In this document: positions 16,544 to 26,446 of the stretch, piece by piece
Position numbering within the stretch: the first letter of the stretch is position 1
How the letters are laid out: every line of letters begins with the position of its first letter
Source: Duganella sp. Leaf126
GTDB lineage: Bacteria > Pseudomonadota > Gammaproteobacteria > Burkholderiales > Burkholderiaceae_D
Assembly: GCF_001423125.1 (NCBI RefSeq)
Contig: NZ_LMNW01000006.1
Location: forward strand, 44,824 to 93,774
Direction of reading: 5' to 3'
DNA: 48,951 nt
Notes under the pieces: model-generated
What the model was told of the DNA's origin: nothing
Seen by the model: the letters and a program-made list of their open reading frames with translations, nothing else
Database searches by the model: none
Made by a program: the position numbers and the translations under genes

Positions 16544-17328
16544 AGCTACTCATGATGACAATGCTGCTGATCGCCGCCGGCGTCGCCAGCGCGGACCATG
16601 AACCCGCGGCCTACTGGCGCGGCTCGACCTGGACTGATCCTGACCGCGGCTTCCTCTGGTATGCGCCGCCGAAACCAGCGAAAGAGGAACCGCAGGACGA
16701 TCCGAAAGCGGCACCCACCAAGCGTTACGAGCACATGACCAACAAGCAGCTTGGCAAGGAGATCGAGCGCCTGCTGGACATCGCCGTGGAACAGCAAAGC
16801 CCGGCAGCGGTAAAGGAATACCTGTTCCTGCAACAGTATGCGATGGACCGGGCCAGCCGCTTTTCCGACGTGTTCCGCCGTACGGTCTGGACCACGCCAG
16901 AACTCGATTACAGCCTGCGCAGCCGGCCCACCAACGCCATGGCGATCAACACGTATGACGTGGAGCGCGATAGCAAACGCGCTGCCGTCTCCGCACAACT
17001 GGCGCAAACCCACGGCCTGTTCTTCTACTTCAGAAGCAACTGCCCTTACTGCCACCAGTTGGCCCCCATCCTGCGCATGTACCAGCGCAGCTCCGGCATG
17101 GAGATCTTCCCGGTATCGCTCGACGGCGGCACGCTGCCCGAGTTTCCCAACGCCAGACTCGACAACGGCTCTGCCGAAAACCTGCGTGTGACCACCGTGC
17201 CGGCCGTGTTCTTGGCTGACAAGCGCACTGGCAGCATCCAGCCGATCGGATATGGCGTGCTGTCGCTGCAGGAGCTGGCCGAACGTATCTATGTGCTCAC
17301 CTCAACTCAACCAGGCCAGGAGTACTGA
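16540..17328 (+). CDS. traF: F-type pilus assembly protein TraF
   Basis: A 262-residue periplasmic protein of the thioredoxin fold. It starts at the ATGA overlap (16540) with a signal MKLLMMTMLLIAAGVASA. The mature opening WRGSTWTDPDRGFLWYAPP is typical of TraF. The C-terminal thioredoxin domain has FYFRSNCPYCHQLAPILRMY with a complete CPYC active site (F TraF itself lacks the CxxC), then VTTVPAVFLADKR with the cis-Pro. Together with the DsbC-like lipoprotein this gives the operon two redox-active CPYC proteins. Confidence 0.93.
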   Translation: MKLLMMTMLLIAAGVASADHEPAAYWRGSTWTDPDRGFLWYAPPKPAKEEPQDDPKAAPTKRYEHMTNKQLGKEIERLLDIAVEQQSPAAVKEYLFLQQYAMDRASRFSDVFRRTVWTTPELDYSLRSRPTNAMAINTYDVERDSKRAAVSAQLAQTHGLFFYFRSNCPYCHQLAPILRMYQRSSGMEIFPVSLDGGTLPEFPNARLDNGSAENLRVTTVPAVFLADKRTGSIQPIGYGVLSLQELAERIYVLTSTQPGQEY

Positions 17329-17330
17329 TC

Positions 17331-18728
17331 ATGATTAGGAAAAAAATTGCCGCCTGCGCCGTGGCGGCAGCACTGCTCACCCAGGCAGCAAGCGCTGGCG
17401 ACAACGGCATGCAGCAACTGTTCGACGACATGGGAGCCTTTGGAAATGTCACCGGCCCTGGTGCCTATCGCGCCCAGGGCATGAACATGGTCACCGGCGG
17501 GAATCTCTTCATGCGTGTACCGCAGCGCAACTACAACCCCGTGGCAGCCCAACTACCCAGCCTGAAAATGGGATGCGGCGGTATCGACCTGTATGCGGGT
17601 TCATTCTCGTTCATCTCAAAAGCGCAACTGGTCAGCATGATGAAGAATATCGGCTCGAGCGCAGTCTCCTACGCCTTCAAGCTGGCGCTCGATTCGATCA
17701 GCCCACAAATCAACAAGACCCTCACCGAGCTCCAGCAAACCGCGCAGGATCTCAACGGTACCAACATCAATTCCTGCGAAGCCGGCGAAGCACTGGCGCG
17801 TGGCGCGAGCGGCGACTGGCAGCGTTCGGCTCAGTACTTCGCCAAGGTGACGGCGCCAATTACGGGGCTTTTCTCCGACCACAGCGAAGCACGTGCGGAG
17901 GTGCAAGGCGATAATGGCAAGGTCAACGAAGCAATCTCGGCAGTTTCCGATCCAGCCACCAGAGTCCAGGTTCAACCCGGCAACATAGCCTGGCGAGCAC
18001 TATCCCGCCTTTCGGGCCTGGACAATGATGACCGTAAGATCCTGATGGCGCTGTCTGGTACAACCATCATCTCGCCCACAGAGTCGGCAGACGTAGCCCC
18101 ACTCTACAAGGAACCGAAAGCAATCACGATTCATCAATTCATACGCGGCAATGAAAATGGAAAGCTGCCCATCTACGGCTGCGTCGACAGCACGACGCCG
18201 GAAGGATGCCTGGTATTGTCGGATGACGAGCTTGTGGTCTCGCCGTTTGCGCAAAAGGTTGAAAGCAAGCTGATCGCGATTGCCGAGAAGTTCAAAGCCA
18301 ACGTCGCCCTGACCCCGGACGAGATTTCCTTCATCAACATCACCGGCCTGCCGGTGTACAAGGCGCTGGCCGTATCGACGTCGCTACCCAATGTCGGCCT
18401 CGATGTAATCTGGATAGGCAAGTACGCCGACCTGATTGCTGCGGAATATGCGTACCAGTACATCGTGCAGGCTACCCACCAGATCAAGCAAGCCTATTCG
18501 CAAGCCTCGGCCGGTGCGCCTGCCCTCGCCATCGATGACATGAAAACCATGTCCGCCAACGTGGACCGGCTGCGCGGAGACGCGCGCGAAGAGGTGCGCC
18601 TGGCCTATTCAAAAGTTGAATCGGTCAACAAGATCGCGGAAGAAGTGATCTACATGGAACGCAACCTGATGGCAAATCTGCCGGCCAGCCTGGCAGGCAA
18701 TCTGCGCTTTGCAACCGGTGCAAGATAG
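17331..18728 (+). CDS. traH: F-type pilus assembly protein TraH
   Basis: A 465-residue exported protein. The signal ends ASAGD (about residue 23). Recognisable TraH blocks are MQQLFDDMGAFGNVTGPGAY, LPSLKMGCGGIDLYAGSFSF, INSCEAGEAL and a coiled-coil C-terminus. F TraH is 458 residues. TraH works with TraF, TraU, TraW and TrbC in pilus extension and retraction. The ATG at 17331 is 2 bp after the traF stop; an AGGAG stretch lies at the end of traF. Confidence 0.93.
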   Translation: MIRKKIAACAVAAALLTQAASAGDNGMQQLFDDMGAFGNVTGPGAYRAQGMNMVTGGNLFMRVPQRNYNPVAAQLPSLKMGCGGIDLYAGSFSFISKAQLVSMMKNIGSSAVSYAFKLALDSISPQINKTLTELQQTAQDLNGTNINSCEAGEALARGASGDWQRSAQYFAKVTAPITGLFSDHSEARAEVQGDNGKVNEAISAVSDPATRVQVQPGNIAWRALSRLSGLDNDDRKILMALSGTTIISPTESADVAPLYKEPKAITIHQFIRGNENGKLPIYGCVDSTTPEGCLVLSDDELVVSPFAQKVESKLIAIAEKFKANVALTPDEISFINITGLPVYKALAVSTSLPNVGLDVIWIGKYADLIAAEYAYQYIVQATHQIKQAYSQASAGAPALAIDDMKTMSANVDRLRGDAREEVRLAYSKVESVNKIAEEVIYMERNLMANLPASLAGNLRFATGAR

Positions 18729-18739
18729 CGAGGCATGCC

Positions 18740-21619
18740 ATGGCAAGTTTTGAAGTCTACGCCTATTTTAACGTCGACCAGTTGGCCACGCTGATGGATG
18801 GCGTTGCCGCCATCACTGCCAGCGGTGATTACCTCGACGTCTTCCGGTCGGTATCCATGCTCGCCTTCCTGGTCTTTGTTGCGGGCCTGGCAACCGGCAA
18901 GACGCAAGACCCGGTCGAATTCTTCCGCTGGCTCATGCTGGTGGTGCTGATACACTCGCTGCTGCTTGTACCCAAAGCCGACGTGGTGCTGATCGACCGC
19001 ACCGGCAGCGCACCGCCCACTGTGCGCTCGAACGTGCCGATCGGGCTGGCGTTCTTCGCATCCGTCACCTCGCACGTCGGCGATACGCTCACGCGCACGT
19101 TCGAGGCTGTCTTCGCACTGCCCGACGACCTGCAATTTCAGAAACACGGCATCATGTTTGGCAACACGATATTGGTCGATTCCTTGCAGACGGTGCCGAT
19201 CAATGCGTCGTTCCGCGATGACCTGGTCACCTTCATCAACAGCTGTACCTATTACGACATCATCAACGGCCGCATACCGCAAGACCTCTTCACGCGGGCG
19301 GACGATGCCTGGGCCGCGATGTCCGAAACCTCCAACACCCATAGCACGAGGATATCGACGTCGCCGACCGGAAGCATGGTTTGCGCCGCCGCCTACAATG
19401 ACCTGAACACCCGCTGGGGCAACGAAATCACGCAGACCATGCAGGCGCGCGGCCGCGCGCTCAATTCGGACATTATCGACAATGTTGCGGCCGGCGCCGC
19501 ACTGAGTTCGCAAATTACCAGCGCCTACACGCGCCTGACGAACATCGCCAAGTCATCGACCGACATGCTGCGCCAGAACATGACACTGAACGCCGTGCGC
19601 GATTCGCAGCTGATTTCAGCACAGAATCTGGACGCGCCAAGCGCCGCCATAATCGGCGCTGCCCAGGCACAAGCCGAAGTAACCGCCAACACCAACTACC
19701 TGACGATGGCCAGGGTTGCCGAGCGCGCGGCGCCGGCGATCCGCAATGTCATCGAACTGATTTGCTACGCGGTCTTTCCCATCGTAATACTGCTGCTGAT
19801 CGTCGCTGGCGAGCACGCGGGAAAATTATTCAAGGCCTACGTGATGTCCTTGGTTTGGGTCCAGCTGATTCCACCGCTGTATGCCATCCTGAATTTCGCC
19901 ATGACCAGCGCATCCCGCGTCACGCTTGTCGGCATCGCTGAATCGACGACAGCCAGTGCTGCGGTCAACCTGGTCAACATAGGCCAGATGAGCCAACGCG
20001 GCCTGTCCGATTCCGCGATCGCCGGCTATCTGACGCTCTGCCTCCCGGCGATCGCGTACGCCCTGGTCAAGAGCGGCGATGTTGGCGGGTCCGCCTTGTT
20101 CAGCGCCATCATGAGCCCGTCGAAGGCGGCGGTCGACGGTGCCGCAGCTAGCGTTGCCGCCGGCAATATCAGCCAGGGCAACGTCTCTCTCGATACGGTC
20201 GCTCGCAACAACGTCAACGCCAACCATTACGACACGGCGCCGACGATGGCGTCAGGCTTCAGCCGCGTGAGCTCGGCTGCCGGTACATCTATTTTCGGCA
20301 GCGATGGTACCTTCCGCTTCCAGGGGAACCAGAGCACGCTCGGGTTGAGTGCGAACTTTGGCCAGAAAATCGGCAACGCCTTGAACAGCGAAGCAAGCCA
20401 GCGCGAAGAGACGGCACTGCGCGAAACCACAGCAGCTTCGCAGATGCGCACCGCCGCCCTGGTGGAGCGCATGGGCATCGTCAAGGCATACACGGACCAG
20501 CATGGCGCGAGTAACACCAACGACGCCTCCCACGGCACCCGCAGCGGTCAGGCAATATCTGAGCTCCAGCAGATCGCTGAAAACGTTAATGAAAGGCTTG
20601 GCCTTTCGGCGAACAGTTCAGTCGGACAGCGCCTCATTGGCACGCTCGCCACTGGCGGCAAGGTTTCGGTGGAGGCATCAATAGGTTCTCCAACAATTTT
20701 ACCGTTCTCGGTTAAGGGATCGACCAGTGCCGAGACGAGTGTCAGTTCTCAGAAGATGGACGACGCAGTAAAAAACAAGAACTTCGAAGCTGCTGTCAGC
20801 TACGCAAAAGATCAGCTCCACAGCAAAAATATCTCCACCGACCAGGCACTCTCGTCGGAGTTCCGCACGTCCGAAGCGTACCAATGGGGTAAGCAGAACC
20901 GCACGGAATCGGTACAGGGTGAGGAAGCAGCGCTGACCAAGGCCACCCAACACACTCGCAATGCCGAGGCGGCGCATTCGCAAGCGTTCAGTCTTTCTCA
21001 TCAAGCAAGCACGGTACAGGAACAATGGCTGCATTCGTCAATGGACTACACCGGCTACCTGGCAGACCGGTTGCACCAGGACGGAAAACTCGACGCCTTC
21101 AACATGCTCTACCAGACCGATCCAGACCGTGCGGCGCGTCTGGCCGCGACTTATCTGGCGGAAACCAGCTTTGATGCGATGCCAACGCCATCGCAGGTAT
21201 CAACCAAACTTGAGGACGTGCAGCAACGCTCCCCTACCCTGTCCGGGAAGTCGCTGGAGGCTGAACATCAGCGCCACCAGGGCAAGGTCACTGATGGCAC
21301 GGCTGGCGCGCATCGCAGGAACCAAGGGGCGGCAGGCGCACAAGGATACAAACAAGAGACGATAGAAAATGAGGTTGAGGAAAAGGTGAATGCTGCCGTT
21401 GATCGAAGCCTTGAGGAGTTCAACCATCAGCAAAAAGATATCGAGCCGGCGGTGACCGAAGGGAGAAACAGGGCTGCTGCGGAGCTTCGGCGTGATGCTC
21501 AGATACCGGGACTGAAGGGGCCGAGCAGCGCCCCTTCGATCGGAAGTGCTGCGGAACATCAAGATAAAATCCATCGAAATCTTTTCCCCAAGTCGGATAA
21601 AAAAAAGACAGAACCCTGA
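18740..21619 (+). CDS. traG: F-type mating-pair stabilisation / entry-exclusion protein TraG
   Basis: A 959-residue protein. The N-terminal part (about 1-460) is a TraG_N membrane domain with several helices (LAFLVFVAGLATGKTQD; an IVILLLIVAGEHAG region; YLTLCLPAIAYALV). The C-terminal half is long, hydrophilic and periplasmic or cytoplasmic, rich in Ser, Ala and Gln with predicted coils. F TraG is 938 residues: its N-terminal part is needed for pilus assembly and its C-terminal part stabilises mating pairs and is the target of TraS exclusion. No traS or traT is visible downstream. It closes the operon. Confidence 0.93.
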   Translation: MASFEVYAYFNVDQLATLMDGVAAITASGDYLDVFRSVSMLAFLVFVAGLATGKTQDPVEFFRWLMLVVLIHSLLLVPKADVVLIDRTGSAPPTVRSNVPIGLAFFASVTSHVGDTLTRTFEAVFALPDDLQFQKHGIMFGNTILVDSLQTVPINASFRDDLVTFINSCTYYDIINGRIPQDLFTRADDAWAAMSETSNTHSTRISTSPTGSMVCAAAYNDLNTRWGNEITQTMQARGRALNSDIIDNVAAGAALSSQITSAYTRLTNIAKSSTDMLRQNMTLNAVRDSQLISAQNLDAPSAAIIGAAQAQAEVTANTNYLTMARVAERAAPAIRNVIELICYAVFPIVILLLIVAGEHAGKLFKAYVMSLVWVQLIPPLYAILNFAMTSASRVTLVGIAESTTASAAVNLVNIGQMSQRGLSDSAIAGYLTLCLPAIAYALVKSGDVGGSALFSAIMSPSKAAVDGAAASVAAGNISQGNVSLDTVARNNVNANHYDTAPTMASGFSRVSSAAGTSIFGSDGTFRFQGNQSTLGLSANFGQKIGNALNSEASQREETALRETTAASQMRTAALVERMGIVKAYTDQHGASNTNDASHGTRSGQAISELQQIAENVNERLGLSANSSVGQRLIGTLATGGKVSVEASIGSPTILPFSVKGSTSAETSVSSQKMDDAVKNKNFEAAVSYAKDQLHSKNISTDQALSSEFRTSEAYQWGKQNRTESVQGEEAALTKATQHTRNAEAAHSQAFSLSHQASTVQEQWLHSSMDYTGYLADRLHQDGKLDAFNMLYQTDPDRAARLAATYLAETSFDAMPTPSQVSTKLEDVQQRSPTLSGKSLEAEHQRHQGKVTDGTAGAHRRNQGAAGAQGYKQETIENEVEEKVNAAVDRSLEEFNHQQKDIEPAVTEGRNRAAAELRRDAQIPGLKGPSSAPSIGSAAEHQDKIHRNLFPKSDKKKTEP

Positions 21620-21901
21620 AACTTGGTTGGCAAATTATTTTCGTACATGAAATAAGGTATCGCGAAAAGCCTACCTGTCGTTTGCCGGTGTCGCCGGCAA
21701 TGCTGCTGGCCTGGGTTGGCCAGACCGGCGCAGCCTTGGAGGGTACGGCCGACGTGATGAGTGTGATCACGCGACTTGATGGTCCGATTTTCACGTAGAT
21801 CGATGGTCGGTGATCGCGCCATTTTGCTCAGTTTTGGCAGCGCGACGTTGGAGTGTTCGCACTGCCATCGAGAGAAGTCAGAATGGTTCGCTGCCGAAGC
21901 G

Positions 21902-22087
21902 TTCGTGACGCCAGAACAGCGCCACAGCGGCGTTGCGGACGCCGTTCTGCGGCAGCGGCGGGAGGGCTATGCGCAGGCGCGCGAGCGCCATCCGTTGCGT
22001 TGGAAACGACTACCACGCGGACGGCAGGTGGCTGATGAGGTTTGGCTTAATCCGCCGTCCAGGCTTGACCAACGCCGCGCCGCATAA
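21902..22087 (+). pseudogene. C-terminal remnant of an IS3-family transposase
   Basis: This frame encodes FVTPEQRHSGVADAVLRQ and continues through RHPLRWKRLPRGR to VADEVWLNPP. It matches the end of IS3-group OrfB transposases, where TPEQVHxG...ADAV and a final WINPP are conserved. The catalytic DDE part is missing and the sequence upstream in frame does not look like integrase. No terminal repeats can be identified. It marks the left edge of the accessory island, about 280 bp after traG. The bases 21620-21901 hold nothing else I can support. Confidence 0.6.
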
Positions 22088-22258
22088 CCTGTTGAGGAAA
22101 GGACAGAATCGACACATCTAAAACAGGACGTATGCGACAATTACCTTGACACTCACCGGCAGCACGCAGCCCCGAGTACGACAATACGTCATACAGGAAG
22201 AAAGAACTTCTTCCACGCTGCGCACAATGCGCCATGTGCACTATAACAATACGATGGA

Positions 22259-23569
22259 TTATTTTTCAGCTACGTCCATAGGGCATACGATTTCGTCTTT
22301 GATTTCTTGCAGGTGAGCGTTCTTTAAGAAGAAGTAAAACGTCGAATCTACTACCTTTAGTTGGCGCGAATTCGAATCGTAAGCGATGACCGGAGGGCTA
22401 ATGCCTTTGCCTGACTGGAGTTCTGTAAGCCCCTTGAGGACAGCCGTAAGCTGCGCGCCTTTAAGATCGTCTTTGCGGTGATGCTTTTCTTTAATTGCAT
22501 GAAGGAGCGACTCACGACTGACTCCGCCGTTGAAGCCTTCCAGTCCAATATCAAGGATGTACATCACAATGTAATATTGAAGGAAGTATGGCAGGGGGCA
22601 GTCTTTTTGAATAACAGCTCCATTACCAGAAGCAATTGCCTCCAGACTCCTGAGGTGCCGCCCCGAATACTCTGCAGTTTTCTTCAAGATTGCAGTCTTG
22701 ACAGCGCCCATATTATCAATAATTACCTGATGAGATGATTTCTTAAGAACGTCACACTCTTGGCAGGTCGATTTCAATAGCTCTTGGAATACGCCAACGC
22801 TTTCAAAGGAATTTACGATACATTCATTAATAACTTGCTCTGTGAACATAATGTTTAACAATGAAGATCCATTGTTGATAATACGCCTAAAGTCAGAATC
22901 AAGCCATGGCTCAACCGGAACTTCAACAATTCGATCCTGTAGTTCACCGTTAAATTGTGCCAGCCGGTTTGCTTCCTTCCAAATTCCAAGAATTACAAAT
23001 CTAACCTTTAGATCTTGGAATGTACGAAGATCAAAAGAGAAAGCGCGCTGCAGGTCTTCAGGCAGGTAGTGAAAATTTTCAAGAATTATAACCTTTTTTT
23101 GCCCCAATCGATTGACTATGTCGGCAACATCATCGGGCAATTCTAGATTGAACTGGATCTCGTCGTACTTCTCATCAGTCTTCGAGTTCGATTCTTTATC
23201 AAGCCCGATTTCAACCTTAGCTTTCATGATCAAAGCAACTGCACCTTGGATCGACGCCTTGCTCTTTACTTTGGAGACGTCCCCTGTGCCTTCTGTATAC
23301 GATATCTTAAGGGAAACACCAGACTTCCTTAAGATAGATTGATAAATATCTTTCAGAGTGCTACGCGGCGACAAACTGATTACGATATTTTCTTCGTAAT
23401 TAATATACTTCTTCACTAGAGCTGTCTTACCTTGCTTAGATGCACCATACACAATAATTTGCTTATCCGTACGAAGTGCATCGATGAAGTGATCATCTAC
23501 CTCCTCACGCTCGACATAACTTCCAACCTGCTTACCACTTACCCCAAAAACATCTTCTAAATTACTCAT
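22259..23569 (-). CDS. P-loop ATPase (AAA/STAND-like), accessory
   Basis: A 436-residue soluble protein. I start it at 23569 (MSNLEDVFGVSG) because AGGA lies 5 bases upstream; an earlier TTG lacks a ribosome site. SYVEREEVDDHFIDAL precedes a P-loop YGASKQGKTAL (about 41-51), the layout of STAND/ORC-like ATPases in which a short box precedes Walker A. KKVIILENFHYLPED is the Walker B strand. The C-terminal 200 residues look helical with no recognised domain. It is clearly AT-richer than the tra operon and has many Lys/Ile/Asn codons, a sign of transfer. Neighbouring defence-type genes suggest an antiphage or regulatory role, but I cannot name one. Downstream inverted repeat 22196-22202/22208-22214 could end its transcript. 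Confidence 0.7.
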   Translation of the reverse strand: MSNLEDVFGVSGKQVGSYVEREEVDDHFIDALRTDKQIIVYGASKQGKTALVKKYINYEENIVISLSPRSTLKDIYQSILRKSGVSLKISYTEGTGDVSKVKSKASIQGAVALIMKAKVEIGLDKESNSKTDEKYDEIQFNLELPDDVADIVNRLGQKKVIILENFHYLPEDLQRAFSFDLRTFQDLKVRFVILGIWKEANRLAQFNGELQDRIVEVPVEPWLDSDFRRIINNGSSLLNIMFTEQVINECIVNSFESVGVFQELLKSTCQECDVLKKSSHQVIIDNMGAVKTAILKKTAEYSGRHLRSLEAIASGNGAVIQKDCPLPYFLQYYIVMYILDIGLEGFNGGVSRESLLHAIKEKHHRKDDLKGAQLTAVLKGLTELQSGKGISPPVIAYDSNSRQLKVVDSTFYFFLKNAHLQEIKDEIVCPMDVAEK

Positions 23570-23675
23570 CAAAGTCCTAAATTTATATTTCTCGTTATCC
23601 AAAGCATCAAGCAATAACAGTCATTTCAGTTTATAACTTAACTCCGAGCTAATTCGCTGATTGTCATTCTGGTTT

Positions 23676-23958
23676 CTAATGCTTCACAGATGCATGGCAA
23701 TTTACGAGCTTCAAGACACAGGGTGAAACCATCTTCGACATCAGAATTCGACAAAGTCTCTTAGCGCCTTCCCAATCTTTTAGGTCAGCGTTCATAGCGC
23801 CAGAAAAATAATAGCCTTTACTTTGTTCCGACTTTTATTTACAGATAAAGATATCTATAGCACTGTGGTTAATATCTTGTGGCGGCCTTACTCCATGCTT
23901 CAACACAGACTCCGGACTTGGACAAGCCATCAATAATTTCCATACCAAAATTTGAATT
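23676..23958 (-). pseudogene. Decayed gene fragment(s) between two island genes
   Basis: The 600-bp gap 23570-24167 has no intact gene. The reverse strand reads as broken protein-like pieces: NSNFGMEIIDGLSKSG..., then after a stop SEQSKGYYFSGAMNADLKDW followed by EGAKRLCRILMSKM, which resembles a TPR/Sel1-like helical hairpin, and a frame change into RKLPCICEALETRM. At least one stop and one frameshift separate the pieces. I take it as a remnant of a lost helical-repeat gene. The exact borders are uncertain. Confidence 0.25.
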
Positions 23959-24167
23959 TATTTTTAGTCTAGGTCTGGACTGAATAAAATTCCATAGCAG
24001 CGGTTAGCCTGGACTGCGGTAACACTTTCCAGAGGAGGCAAGCACTTCTTCCCAAGAGCAGCCATTCAGTTGGCACAATAGCTACGTGAGAATCGGCACC
24101 CCTCATGATATTTGTTGATCTATAGCCTAATGTCGTGCTTTCGCAGGTACGATAAATCGCCGAAGTC

Positions 24168-25997
24168 TCAATCAAGGATGAGGCCATAGCCTTCGCGGAG
24201 CTCCTGGTCGACGAGGTGGAACCGGTCTAGCTTCAATGATGTCCAGTGCTCCTGGCCGATGTGCTCCAGCAAGATGATCTGGAACCCGCCATGTTTTTCC
24301 ATGTCGATAACGAACTGGTTTAATTCTGTCAAAACCTTATCCAAGCTTCTAATATCGTCGTTGGGCTTGCCATCGGTCGAGAAGTATGGAGTGCTGACTT
24401 GATCGAGCACCAAAAAGGACGGAACCCACGGAATTAGCCTTGTCTTGGCTATCTCGTGTATTGCCAGAAAATAGGAAACGTGGAGGTATAGATAATTTGA
24501 CGCGCTTCCAACATCTCGCATCTTTTCTACCGTTGCAAAATCAGGGGAATGTAGATGTATCAGTTTCTCTCTTTCGCTTAAGAATGCTGAAAAATTATTG
24601 TAGCCTTTGAGAGGGAGTTTGACGAGACGCTTATTGATCAAACGATTCAACTCTTGTTTTGCTAAATCGCTTTTTTCTTCATTTTGACCGACGATACGTT
24701 GCAGATCAGCAATTGATTCGTCCAGGTCATCTTGAACTGGTTGAGCTTGCGCCCCATCATCGTGACGGTAAATTTCGAGCTTCGCCTCTACGCGCCCCAG
24801 ATAACGGTGATAATCATTGGGATTATCTCGAATAGGCTGCTTTATGTTAACTATAGACAGTTCCTCTCGTAATTCTTGAATTTTCTTTTCATTTTGCGCA
24901 TGGACATCTTTGACTTCATCTAGGAAAGGGAAACTATTGCGATTACGAAGCGCAGCTTTTATATCAGAGAGCTCGCGGTGCAAGCGCGCAATCACCGTGT
25001 TGGCTAACGGCGAAGGAAATAAATCTTCGGCCTGAGAGTTAAATGCGTTAACAGGTTTGAGCGAGTCTTCGGTTTCTTTTAGTGCACCAGTATAAATCGC
25101 CTTGTTGTCTATAAACGCCATCAGTTGACGATTTTTAGCTGCAAGACTGAAGATTTGTTTCTCGATACGCTCAACCTCCCGTTGGTAAGCGTTCGGAATT
25201 GCCGGTGCGTTAACTAGTTCGCGAAGCACTGCAATCTTATCTTGATACGTTTCAGGAATACGTTCGATGACCCCAAGGGAATACGCCTCGTTTGACAGCG
25301 CTTCTACCTCCTCCGCGAAAGCATTCGTAGATTTTACGTATGATTCAATTTTTCTTGCCTCGAGAGCTTTTTTTCGTTCTAGTTCGGTGAGGCGATTCCG
25401 TGAAAGCGCAGTGTCTACATTCTCTGCTCCCACGGCCATACGGAACGTTCGTTCGATGGCTTCCTGATATCGCCCATCAGTTGGGCGGATATAGAGATAA
25501 TCAGGCGCAACGATGGTATTTTGATCTTGGTAGCAGTAAGCTAGGAAATTCCTAAAGGAAACTTTTGATCCCGTCTGTATATATTTTCCGCCATATGGAA
25601 CCTTCAATTCGGTATCGATTCCAAACGCGGCGCTAAGAACCTTTTTGAGATTATCGATTCGAACGTTTAACTCCGGAGAAGACGGGATAATACCGTTCTC
25701 GTTGAAGTAAGCGCGGTCCGTCGCGCCATTAATCTCTGAAGGGCGTGCTATCACAAGCTCTTTCCCATCGACTGAAATTTTAATCCCATACCAGTCCACC
25801 TTGGAATCTATATTCGTCTTAGAAATTCCGGTAGTCTCACTTGCCAATAAGCAATAGTCGATAATATAAAGAATTGATGACTTTCCCTTTCCAGAATCTC
25901 CTGTAACGACATTCACGCGATTGTGCAAAAAATCAAGAGTCCGTGTTACTCCATTTTTTTGCCAAAGGATAATATTTGAAATTTGAATTTTACTCAC
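24168..25997 (-). CDS. DUF3732 SMC-like ATPase of an ABC-three-component system
   Basis: A 609-residue ATPase of the DUF3732 family. The N-terminus has the RecN/SMC-type opening (KIQISNIILWQKNG) and P-loop TGDSGKGKSSILYIIDYCL (GDSGKGKS at 33-40). The middle (about 190-450) is long coiled-coil with heptad-like charged residues. The C-terminal head has VPSFLVLDQVSTPYFS, where Walker B Asp is D532 and the usual catalytic Glu is Gln, which I believe is normal for DUF3732. Such ATPases form the sensor or motor part of ABC-3C conflict systems predicted from genome mining. Its start overlaps the middle-component gene by 4 bp (ATGA), so the three genes form one operon. Confidence 0.8.
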   Translation of the reverse strand: MSKIQISNIILWQKNGVTRTLDFLHNRVNVVTGDSGKGKSSILYIIDYCLLASETTGISKTNIDSKVDWYGIKISVDGKELVIARPSEINGATDRAYFNENGIIPSSPELNVRIDNLKKVLSAAFGIDTELKVPYGGKYIQTGSKVSFRNFLAYCYQDQNTIVAPDYLYIRPTDGRYQEAIERTFRMAVGAENVDTALSRNRLTELERKKALEARKIESYVKSTNAFAEEVEALSNEAYSLGVIERIPETYQDKIAVLRELVNAPAIPNAYQREVERIEKQIFSLAAKNRQLMAFIDNKAIYTGALKETEDSLKPVNAFNSQAEDLFPSPLANTVIARLHRELSDIKAALRNRNSFPFLDEVKDVHAQNEKKIQELREELSIVNIKQPIRDNPNDYHRYLGRVEAKLEIYRHDDGAQAQPVQDDLDESIADLQRIVGQNEEKSDLAKQELNRLINKRLVKLPLKGYNNFSAFLSEREKLIHLHSPDFATVEKMRDVGSASNYLYLHVSYFLAIHEIAKTRLIPWVPSFLVLDQVSTPYFSTDGKPNDDIRSLDKVLTELNQFVIDMEKHGGFQIILLEHIGQEHWTSLKLDRFHLVDQELREGYGLILD

Positions 25998-26446
25998 AAC
26001 TCAATCCTGAATGTTTGATAGAGATCTGCAGCATCTTCGCTAAGTATCAGACCCACCTTGGGACCTGACGCCAAGATATCTAATGCATTTTTTCCAATTT
26101 CTAGGTTATTAGGGAAGAATATCTTCTTTTTGAGAACCAAGCAGTTTCCCACAAGCGTCACGAGGCCCATCTCTTGCGCAAGAATTATTGCGTTTAACGA
26201 AGTGATTGTCAGATCCTCGTAACGTGCACGTATCGTGACAAATGCTACTGGATTGGAAATCAAGAGATCTTTACTCCCTAGCACGACGCTGTTTTTCCTC
26301 TTTAAAACAGATCGTACTGCCTTATCGAAAAGTAAGGGCAGTACCAGCATAACTTTGGCCAATGAAAGGCTATTTCCTATTGAGTTATCAAGTGCGCTTT
26401 GGATAGCAATCGTGCCGATCAATTCATTTTGATATAAACGATTCAT
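25994..26446 (-). CDS. ABC-three-component middle-component protein
   Basis: A 150-residue protein, mostly helical (SLAKVMLVLPLLFDKAVRSV; ITSLNAIILAQEMGLVTL) and ending GLILSEDAADLYQTFRIEL. It sits between the nuclease-like gene and the DUF3732 ATPase, overlapping each by 4 bp. Size, position and the LLFDK...V pattern fit the small middle component of three-component ABC systems, which bridges the ATPase and effector. A direct function has not been shown for this family to my knowledge. Assignment rests more on context than on a strong motif. Confidence 0.65.
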   Translation of the reverse strand: MNRLYQNELIGTIAIQSALDNSIGNSLSLAKVMLVLPLLFDKAVRSVLKRKNSVVLGSKDLLISNPVAFVTIRARYEDLTITSLNAIILAQEMGLVTLVGNCLVLKKKIFFPNNLEIGKNALDILASGPKVGLILSEDAADLYQTFRIEL

